Origin: Paraglaciecola sp.
Lineage (GTDB): Bacteria; Pseudomonadota; Gammaproteobacteria; Enterobacterales; Alteromonadaceae
Direction of reading: 5' to 3'
Assembly (NCBI GenBank): GCA_009993955.1
Contig: JAACSL010000019.1
Coordinates: 1-64,000 of the forward strand
DNA: 64,000 bases
Shown here: one piece after another, positions 25,034 through 31,059 of the stretch
Layout of the letters: every line of letters starts with the position of its first letter
Position numbering within the stretch: position 1 is the first letter of the stretch
The notes under the pieces: generated by a model
Database searches by the model: none
Told to the model about the DNA's origin: nothing
Seen by the model: only the letters and a program-made list of their open reading frames with translations
Program-made: the position numbers and the translations under genes

Positions 25034-25058
25034 TTGCTCACGTTAGGAGAACGAGCAA
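25034..25058 (-). ncRNA. Terminator-linked hairpin with an anti-Shine-Dalgarno loop, copy a (flagellin 2 3' UTR)
   Basis: On the minus strand TTGCTC and GAGCAA enclose GTTCTCCTAACGT. The loop can pair with CGTTAGGAGAA before flagellin 3 (11 bases), GTTAGGAGAA before flagellin 2 (10 bases) and TAGGAGAAC before flagellin 4 (9 bases), in each case covering the Shine-Dalgarno core. It lies in the predicted 3' UTR of flagellin 2, just before its terminator. A 3'-UTR-derived regulatory RNA is an inference. Confidence 0.4.
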
Positions 25059-25060
25059 CC

Positions 25061-25232
25061 GGTCTACCTACCAGGGACGATGACGATGTGTGTTAGTTTT
25101 GTCATTACACATCATTGTTGTCCTTGCTAGTAAAATTCGTATTGGTAAAGTTGCCTTCCATGGCAGATCTAAACGAATCGCCCTATTCGTCGCTCGGGTG
25201 GCCTCTCATTTCCTACCCTCTGTAAATCAAAC
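25061..25232. other. Structured intergenic segment downstream of flagellin 2
   Basis: No gene is seen. The segment 25075-25123 forms a long imperfect stem (GGACGATGACGATGTGT arm on the plus strand, opposed to ACACATCATTGTTGTCC) whose changes are mostly G-U pairs on the plus strand. At 25200-25222 a GGCCTCTCA...CCCTCTG stretch resembles the loop of stem-loop copies 1 and 2 in degenerate form. Confidence 0.35.
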
Positions 25233-26060
25233 TTAACCCAATAAACTTAATGCTGACTGGGGGCGCTGATTTGCTTGCCCTAACACCGTAATACTGGCTT
25301 GCTGAATAATCTGCCAACGGGTTAACTCTGCCGTCTCGACGGCAAAATCTGTATCACGTATGCGGCTTCTTGCCGCCGAGACGTTTTCAGAGATATTACT
25401 CAAGTTTCGAATTGTCGATTGAAAACGGTTTTGTATCGCACCTAAATCCGCCCGTTTTGCATCAATGATTGAGATAGCCTCGGATACTTGAGTCATGGCT
25501 CGGGATGCACTGGCAACACTAGCTACACTCACGTTGACCCCAGCAAAGATACCGGATGTACCGTAACCACCTAGCCTTGAGATATTGATACTGATAGTTT
25601 GCCCAGCATTGGCCCCAACAAGGAAAGCCGATGAATAACTTCCGTCTAAAATATTCACACCACCAAACTGCGTGGTAGACGCAATACGACTAATTTCCTG
25701 CTTCAGAGCCGACACTTCTTTTTGCAGGGCAAGGCGGTCGGAAGAACTATTAATCCCATTTTGCGCTTGCACTGCTAGTACCCTGATTCGCTGCAACGCC
25801 GTGGTTATTTCACCCATCGCCCCCTCTGCAGTTTGCGATAATGAAATTCCGTCGTTGGCATTGCGCACGGCCATGTTCAAACCTAATACTTGTGAGGTAA
25901 GTCGGTTGGAAATTTGCAAGCCTGCTGCGTCATCTTTGGCACTGTTGATCCTAAATCCTGACGATAAGCGCTCAAACGCCGTATTTAAATTGCCGTTTGA
26001 GGTAAATAATTGCCGCGTTGCATTCAACGACGAGACGTTAGTACTGACATATAAACTCAT
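25233..26060 (-). CDS. Flagellin 2 (class B)
   Basis: A 275-residue flagellin starting MSLYVSTNVSSLNATRQLFT and ending QANQRPQSALSLLG. It pairs with flagellin 3: both have SAKDDAAGLQISN, RWQIIQQASITVLG and the TSQVLGL or TSQILGL segment. Only D0/D1 is present. The ribosome binding site reads GTTAGGAGAA, seven bases before ATG. I see no good sigma-28 promoter upstream. The leader holds a GCTAAC/GTTAGC hairpin near 26165-26190. Confidence 0.97.
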   Translation of the reverse strand: MSLYVSTNVSSLNATRQLFTSNGNLNTAFERLSSGFRINSAKDDAAGLQISNRLTSQVLGLNMAVRNANDGISLSQTAEGAMGEITTALQRIRVLAVQAQNGINSSSDRLALQKEVSALKQEISRIASTTQFGGVNILDGSYSSAFLVGANAGQTISINISRLGGYGTSGIFAGVNVSVASVASASRAMTQVSEAISIIDAKRADLGAIQNRFQSTIRNLSNISENVSAARSRIRDTDFAVETAELTRWQIIQQASITVLGQANQRPQSALSLLG

Positions 26061-26136
26061 GATAATTCTCCTAACCTGCCACCAACTTCTTGTTTTTATT
26101 GAACTGTCGGTGTTACTGGTATAAACAAAGTTAAAA

Positions 26137-26155
26137 TTGGCACATTACGTGCTTT
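26137..26155 (+). promoter_or_regulatory. Sigma-54-like promoter on the plus strand between flagellins 2 and 3
   Basis: TTGGCACATTACGTGCTTT fits YTGGCAC-N5-TTGCW with GG and GC 12 bases apart; only one base of the -12 box differs. It points away from flagellin 2 toward stem-loop copy 3 and a plus-strand terminator, with no coding gene between. It is very similar in sequence to the element at 24572-24587 (both TGGCACA...TGCT). Confidence 0.45.
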
Positions 26156-26164
26156 AGTATCTTT

Positions 26165-26468
26165 GCTAACTGGTACCCTGGTTAGCGCTTTGTTAAGTGT
26201 TTAACGTGCACAAACAAATGCAAAAAGTGCGAGCGTAAGCTCAAGCTGACAGACAGGACTGATGGCCTAAACCTCAATACCTCACTACCTCCTGGCGTCT
26301 TTTCTGTCTGTTAGCTATTTACCCAAAACGGCGCAAGCCCTAGGTAAAACAGAGTAAACCGCCAGCTATTTGCAAGCCTCTGTCATGTTAATGTTGCTTA
26401 ATAAAGGTCTCATCCCTCGGTCGATTGCAGCCTGCCCCCACATTTTGCAACTCGACCGTTCTTTTTTT
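26165..26468 (+). ncRNA. Candidate plus-strand small RNA with stem-loop copy 3, antisense to the flagellin 3 message end
   Basis: Three parts line up on the plus strand: the sigma-54-like element at 26137-26155, stem-loop copy 3 (26245-26315, GCTGACAGACAG paired to CTGTCTGTTAGC with one G-U pair) and a terminator (26418-26468). The loop contains ACTACCTCCTGGC, whose ACCTCCTG is complementary to CAGGAGGT at the flagellin 1 ribosome binding site. No reading frame of note lies inside. The RNA would run antisense to the 3' untranslated part of flagellin 3. Ends are predicted only. Confidence 0.4.
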
Positions 26469-26497
26469 CACCCTCGATAACTACGCAGCCTGCCCCC
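26414..26497. repeat. Imperfect tandem repeat with GCAGCCTGCCCCC
   Basis: GCAGCCTGCCCCC occurs at 26427-26439 and again at 26485-26497. Each copy follows a CCCTCG (26414-26419 and 26471-26476), giving a period of about 57 bases. The first copy lies in the loop of the plus-strand terminator. Function unknown; it may reflect a local duplication. Confidence 0.5.
26418..26468 (+). terminator. Rho-independent terminator, plus strand
   Basis: CGGTCGA at 26418-26424 pairs with TCGACCG at 26452-26458 and is followed by TTCTTTTTTT. The T run is on the plus strand only, yet no plus-strand gene precedes it, so it supports a noncoding plus-strand transcript. Confidence 0.55.
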
Positions 26498-26538
26498 GCA
26501 ATTGCGCTAAGTCATTCTTGTTATTGATGCTCATAGGC

Positions 26539-27369
26539 TTAACCTTGCAGTAATGAAAGCGCAGATTGAGGCCGTTGATTAGCCTGCCCCAATACCGTAA
26601 TACTGGCTTGCTGAATGATCTGCCAGCGCGTCAACTCAGCCGTTTCGATAGCAAAATCTGTATCGCGAATACGGCTGCGTGCTGCCGATACGTTTTCGGA
26701 AATATTACTTAAGTTACGAATGGTAGATTGAAAGCGGTTTTGAATCGCACCCAAGTCGGCACGTTTAGCGTCGATGATGGAAATGGCTTCCAGCACCTGA
26801 GTCAGAGCCCGGGACGCATCGGCAACGGTTTCTACCGATAAACTTGCGCCACCCAATAAACCAGAGGCGCCGTACCCGGAAACCCGAGAAATATTGATGC
26901 TGATGGTTTGCCCGGCATTGGCCCCCACCAAAAAGGCAGACGAATAAGTACCCGCCAAGATATTGACGCCACCAAATTGCGTGGTTTGAGCGATACGACT
27001 GATTTCTTGTTTTAGAGCCGACACTTCTTTTTGCAGCGCCAAACGATCTGCAGGTCCATTGATACCGTTTTGTGCTTGTACAGCTAAGACACGAATACGT
27101 TGCAAAGAAGTGGTGATTTCTCCCATGGCGCCTTCCGCCGTTTGTGACAGTGAAATACCATCATTGGCATTTCGTACAGCCATATCTAAGCCAAGGATCT
27201 GGGAGGTTAAGCGGTTTGAAATCTGCAAGCCTGCGGCGTCGTCTTTCGCGCTGTTAATGCGAAAGCCAGAAGACAAACGCTCGAAAGCGGTACTAAGGTT
27301 GTTGTTCGACGTGAATAATTGACGGGTAGCATTCAACGACGAGACATTCGTGCTAACGAATAAACTCAT
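26539..27369 (-). CDS. Flagellin 3 (class B)
   Basis: A 276-residue flagellin beginning MSLFVSTNVSSLNATRQLFT and ending QSALSLLQG, one residue longer than its relatives at the C-terminus. It is a close paralogue of flagellin 2. The ribosome binding site is CGTTAGGAGAA, the best match to the anti-Shine-Dalgarno loops at 24824-24848 and 25034-25058. A sigma-28-like sequence with one extra spacer base lies near 27526-27553. Confidence 0.97.
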   Translation of the reverse strand: MSLFVSTNVSSLNATRQLFTSNNNLSTAFERLSSGFRINSAKDDAAGLQISNRLTSQILGLDMAVRNANDGISLSQTAEGAMGEITTSLQRIRVLAVQAQNGINGPADRLALQKEVSALKQEISRIAQTTQFGGVNILAGTYSSAFLVGANAGQTISINISRVSGYGASGLLGGASLSVETVADASRALTQVLEAISIIDAKRADLGAIQNRFQSTIRNLSNISENVSAARSRIRDTDFAIETAELTRWQIIQQASITVLGQANQRPQSALSLLQG

Positions 27370-27525
27370 TTTCTTTCTCCTAACGATTTTATTGAAGCGC
27401 CGTCAGACTATTATTTTTATTGGCTGTCTTAACGGTTACAGGATCGTATTATTAGTATTATCTGATCGCTGCTACAACGTTCGCCTATTGATTTTATTAG
27501 TGGCGTAACGTCTATGCTTATGTAT

Positions 27526-27553
27526 CGTAGCTTTGTGAAAAAAGCTTTAGAGA
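27526..27553 (-). promoter_or_regulatory. Possible sigma-28 promoter of flagellin 3
   Basis: On the minus strand TAAAGCTT is followed after 12 bases by TACGATAC. The boxes resemble the FliA consensus but the spacer is one base too long and the -10 box lacks GC, so the call is weak. It lies about 160 bases upstream of the start codon. Confidence 0.4.
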
Positions 27554-27603
27554 AAAAAATAAAAAAATAAAAACATGAACAAATTCATGAATTTATTTGG
27601 GAG

Positions 27604-27640
27604 GTTAGCAGTCAGGTTTTACCCTGACTGCTAGCTTTTT
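27604..27640 (+). terminator. Terminator-like hairpin between flagellins 3 and 4
   Basis: AGCAGTCAGG and CCTGACTGCT form a 10-bp perfect stem around a short loop, followed by CTAGCTTTTT on the plus strand. On the minus strand, downstream of flagellin 4, no T run follows directly. It may end a plus-strand transcript or serve as a 3' stabilising hairpin for flagellin 4. Confidence 0.5.
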
Positions 27641-27668
27641 CGATTGAGAGATTGAGCAATACTCTCAA

Positions 27669-27724
27669 CTATTTGGCTTCTCAATACCCCAGTTACTACC
27701 TCCTGGCATCTCACCACCAAATAG
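27669..27724. repeat. Stem-loop copy 4 of the flagellin intergenic family
   Basis: CTATTTGG pairs with CCAAATAG around a loop that contains ACTACCTCCTGGC, a 13-base segment shared with copy 3. It lies 36 bases after the flagellin 4 stop codon. No sigma-54-like element is seen before it on the plus strand, so it may instead belong to the flagellin 4 message. Confidence 0.5.
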
Positions 27725-27760
27725 AAGATGGGTCTTTATGCAAAGGTCAACTTACTAGAC

Positions 27761-28585
27761 TTAGCCTAATAACGACAAGGCGGCCTGAGGACGCTGATTG
27801 GCCTGACTTAACACCGTTAAGCTAGCCTGTTGAATAATCTGGTTACGTGTCAACTCTGCGGTTTCAACGGCGAAATCAGTGTCGCGGATTTGTGAACGCG
27901 CTGCGGCTACGTTTTCAGAGATGTTGCTCAAGTTACGGATGGTTGACTGGAAGCGGTTTTGTAACGCACCCAGGTCAGCACGGGTTCCGCCAATCGATGA
28001 GATAGCTGCATCGATAGCGGTTAATGCCGCAGATGCACCTGATTCAGTCGAGATATCGGTGGTACCCAGACTCAACCCAGAAGCACCAAAACCACCGGTT
28101 TGATTCAGGGCAACAGCGATGGTTTGTCCACCGTTGGCACCAACCAGGAAGGTCGCTGAAAACGCGCCGGTTAAGATATCGGTTTTACCAAACTGTGTAT
28201 CAGTGGCGATACGTGATATTTCAAGTTTCAGGGCAGACACTTCTTTTTGCAGGGCAGCACGGTCAGCAGAGCTGTTGATACCGTTTTGTGACTGCACAGC
28301 TAGTACACGAATACGTTGTAATGAAGTGGTTACCTCTGACAATGCGCCTTCAGCGGTCTGAGTTAACGAAATCGCGTCATTGGCGTTACGCACGGCTTGG
28401 TTTAAGCCTTGTACTTGTGTGGTTAAACGGTCGGTAATTTGCAGACCTGCTGCATCATCGGCCGCTCTGTTGATTCGAAAGCCTGATGACAAGCGTTCAA
28501 AAGAAGTATTCAAGCTCACGCCTGAATTGAAAAGTTGACGCTGCGCGCTTAATGACGAAACGTTGGTGTTGACAAATAAACCCAT
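27761..28585 (-). CDS. Flagellin 4 (class A)
   Basis: A 274-residue flagellin starting MGLFVNTNVSSLSAQRQLFN and ending QANQRPQAALSLLG, closely related to flagellin 1 over its whole length. It has a full sigma-28 promoter at 28722-28748. The sequence just before its start, GACTGAGAGTGTAGGAG, holds the ribosome binding site and is complementary to the loop of stem-loop copies 1 and 2. The leader also has a TAATGATT/AATCATTA and an ACCAAA/TTTGGT hairpin. Confidence 0.97.
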   Translation of the reverse strand: MGLFVNTNVSSLSAQRQLFNSGVSLNTSFERLSSGFRINRAADDAAGLQITDRLTTQVQGLNQAVRNANDAISLTQTAEGALSEVTTSLQRIRVLAVQSQNGINSSADRAALQKEVSALKLEISRIATDTQFGKTDILTGAFSATFLVGANGGQTIAVALNQTGGFGASGLSLGTTDISTESGASAALTAIDAAISSIGGTRADLGALQNRFQSTIRNLSNISENVAAARSQIRDTDFAVETAELTRNQIIQQASLTVLSQANQRPQAALSLLG

Positions 28586-28721
28586 GGTTGTTCTCCTACA
28601 CTCTCAGTCCAGCTTTCACTGGCGACCAAATCGAAATTTGGTTGGTTAAATAACACTAATAGAATAATGATTGCTCTAAGATGGTCTTAAAAAATCATTA
28701 CTACTGGCTCTCTCGGAAAAT

Positions 28722-28748
28722 GTATCGACCCAGAAAAAATTCCCTTTA
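28722..28748 (-). promoter_or_regulatory. Sigma-28 (FliA) promoter of flagellin 4
   Basis: Minus strand: TAAAGGGA, 11 bases, GTCGATAC. Spacing is exact and the -10 box differs from GCCGATAA at two positions. It lies about 140 bases upstream of the start codon. Confidence 0.75.
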
Positions 28749-28850
28749 ACAAAATTTTGCCGTAATTTACGAAAACGGCAAAAGACTGCCGCCACCACAG
28801 CAATATTTGAATGCTTTTCAATGATTTAACCCATGAAGAAAATTTGATCA

Positions 28851-29795
28851 ATGCACATACTCTGGCTTAAAAAAATCGCCTATCAGGGCCAACATAGCGC
28901 CTTCACCGATCTTTGTTTGTATCGGCAGCACCTATTCGGCTGTTTTCGTCGAGCACTAAATCATGTGAGCCATGACGGCGTAATTTGTATTTTTAAAAGC
29001 GATCTTGCGGGTAATACCAAGCTTGTTTCACGCATCACACTGTATGGCTGTGATATTCGCGACCCCAAGTTGAGCGTGCGCCCCGATGGCAAATTAATGC
29101 TCATCGCCTACGTTAACTTTTATGATGAAAAAGATAGATTGAGCAGTGGGCGGAATCTATGTTGGGTTTCGCAAGATGGCTTAAGTTGGTCTAGTCCAAG
29201 GCAGTTTGGCGAAGTCTTTTGGTGGTTGTGGCGAGTACGCTGGCAGCATAAACAAGCGTATGGTTTTGCCTATAACCGCGGTGCCAATGCGGTAGATTGG
29301 TATGCGGGAGATCCTCTACGCACCTTCAATAAATTAACACCCCGCGCTTTTTGTTTGCATAAACACGGAAAGGCCTACCCAAATGAGTCAGATATTGTCT
29401 TTGATCAACAGCATTGTTTTGCCCTATTGCGACGTGATGCAGATAGTTATTCAGCGCAATTGGGCTGCAGTCGTCAACCCTACAAACAATGGCAATGGCG
29501 AGATTTAGGTGTGTATATTGGCGGGCCTGTTATGCAATTACTCACCGACGATGTGGCTATAGTAGCGGGAAGGATAATTCATCAACAACAACTCAGAACG
29601 GCGGTGTTTACTCTGCAACTTTCCCAGGCAACACTCAGTGAACCGTTGTTACTTCCCTCTGCAGGTGACAATAGCTATCCTGGATTGGTGATCACCGAAA
29701 CTGCTATTTATTTGAGTTACTATTCCAGTCATGAAGATAACAAAAGCGCCATTTACTTAACTAAAATTGCGCGACCTACTTTACCTTCAACCTAA
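28851..29795 (+). CDS. Sialidase-fold (beta-propeller) protein of unknown function
   Basis: A 314-residue protein on the plus strand between two minus-strand flagellar blocks. WVSQDGLSWSSPRQFG contains an Asp-box (SxDGxxW), the hairpin signature of sialidase-type propellers, and ITLYGCDIRDPKLSVRPDGK resembles the start of a propeller blade as in sialidases or GH43/GH32-like folds. There is no signal peptide or membrane segment. The catalytic Arg triad and Tyr/Glu pair of true sialidases cannot be confirmed by eye. Its neighbours suggest a possible link to the nonulosonic acid on flagellin. The stop overlaps the flgL stop by 4 bases. Confidence 0.6.
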   Translation: MHILWLKKIAYQGQHSAFTDLCLYRQHLFGCFRRALNHVSHDGVICIFKSDLAGNTKLVSRITLYGCDIRDPKLSVRPDGKLMLIAYVNFYDEKDRLSSGRNLCWVSQDGLSWSSPRQFGEVFWWLWRVRWQHKQAYGFAYNRGANAVDWYAGDPLRTFNKLTPRAFCLHKHGKAYPNESDIVFDQQHCFALLRRDADSYSAQLGCSRQPYKQWQWRDLGVYIGGPVMQLLTDDVAIVAGRIIHQQQLRTAVFTLQLSQATLSEPLLLPSAGDNSYPGLVITETAIYLSYYSSHEDNKSAIYLTKIARPTLPST

Positions 29796-31018
29796 CGAAT
29801 ATAATCAAAAAGCGAGGTGCCGGTGACACGCGCAAAGGTCGCTTGGGCAGCCTCAAGGGCGGTTTCTTGGCGACTTAATTCAGACACTGCCTCTGCATAA
29901 TCGACATCTTCGATATTGGAACGTGCCGATTTGTTGGTGATTTCCAAATCTAAGGTAGCGTTTAATACCGATTCAGCCACATTTAAACGCCCCCCGATGG
30001 CGGATGTGGCCGTGCCAATTTTATTCATGGCGTTGTCTGTGCCCACTAGCGCATCACTTAAGGCATTTTGATAATCGGTTTCACTGATATCTCGATCATT
30101 AAGGGCCAATACAAAATTATTCAAGGTTTCTGCAATATTTTGTTTTTCAGGGGTATTGAGTTGGAAGTTAACACTGGCACCCACTGTGCCATTGAATTGA
30201 AAACTCAAGCCTCTAAAACTAAATGGCACCCCAGAGGCAAAGTCAATGGTATCTAAAATTTGCCCTGTGCCGACGTTACTGATCTGCACTTGATTGCCCG
30301 CCAATACCGTTGCTTGAAACTCATTGTTGAGCGGCGTAACCGCATCGTAATTCGCTTTGTGAAATTTGTCGAAATTGCCCTGTTCAGAGACTTTGACCGA
30401 TGCCGATGTTGCCCCAACCGAACTGGATAACGTGGCTTTTAGGCGTGCCAATACATCTTCAAATACTTCTTTTCCGTTATTATTTACCTGCAATTTTACC
30501 GTATCAGACACACGAATTTGATTGAAACCATCGTCGCCCTGGTAAGTGTATTTATTGCCCGTGGCGCTTTGATTCAAACCAAAGGCCGGAGAAGCACTTT
30601 GATAGCCGGCAAAGATATACTCACCGGCTGAATTACGACTGTTCATTAAATCAAATACTTGGTCGCGGATCTGCTTCACTTCCGAGCTAATGGCGGCTCT
30701 GTCGTCCACGTTTAAAATGCCGTTGCCCGCTTGTATCATCAACACCCGAGCTCGGTTAAGGGCCGTATTGATATTGCTCAGCACGGTTTCTTCTTGCTCC
30801 AAGCTATTGGTGACTAAATTATTATTTTTTTTATATTGGCTGATGAGATCTATTTCTTCTGTCAAGCGAATCACTTGCGCGGCACCCACCGGGTCGTCCG
30901 ATGGCCGCAATAACTTCTTACCTGAGGCTAGTTGTTGTTGGATATCAGACAGGTCTCCCTGATTATCCAACACGGCTTGAATACTTCTGTCATACAATTG
31001 AGCGGTGGAAATACGCAT
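29792..31018 (-). CDS. flgL: Flagellar hook-associated protein 3
   Basis: A 408-residue hook-filament junction protein. MRISTAQLYDRSIQAVLDNQ and SGKKLLRPSDDPVGAAQVIRL at the N-terminus and SRQETALEAAQATFARVTG near the C-terminus are typical of FlgL and share the flagellin D0/D1 fold. It follows flgK by 41 bases on the same strand. Confidence 0.95.
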   Translation of the reverse strand: MRISTAQLYDRSIQAVLDNQGDLSDIQQQLASGKKLLRPSDDPVGAAQVIRLTEEIDLISQYKKNNNLVTNSLEQEETVLSNINTALNRARVLMIQAGNGILNVDDRAAISSEVKQIRDQVFDLMNSRNSAGEYIFAGYQSASPAFGLNQSATGNKYTYQGDDGFNQIRVSDTVKLQVNNNGKEVFEDVLARLKATLSSSVGATSASVKVSEQGNFDKFHKANYDAVTPLNNEFQATVLAGNQVQISNVGTGQILDTIDFASGVPFSFRGLSFQFNGTVGASVNFQLNTPEKQNIAETLNNFVLALNDRDISETDYQNALSDALVGTDNAMNKIGTATSAIGGRLNVAESVLNATLDLEITNKSARSNIEDVDYAEAVSELSRQETALEAAQATFARVTGTSLFDYIR

Positions 31019-31059
31019 AACGTTTTATCTCTTAATAGCCGTCTTTATCTCATCCGTGC

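Noticed and set aside
24610-25060. Integron attC-like sites or a CRISPR array
   Set aside because: Only two copies are present, there are no GTTRRRY boxes, no regular spacers, and no integrase or cas gene.
24610-27730. GEMM (c-di-GMP) riboswitch in the flagellin intergenic regions
   Set aside because: The conserved GEMM core with its GNRA loop and receptor is absent; the elements share only a long stem and a pyrimidine-rich loop.
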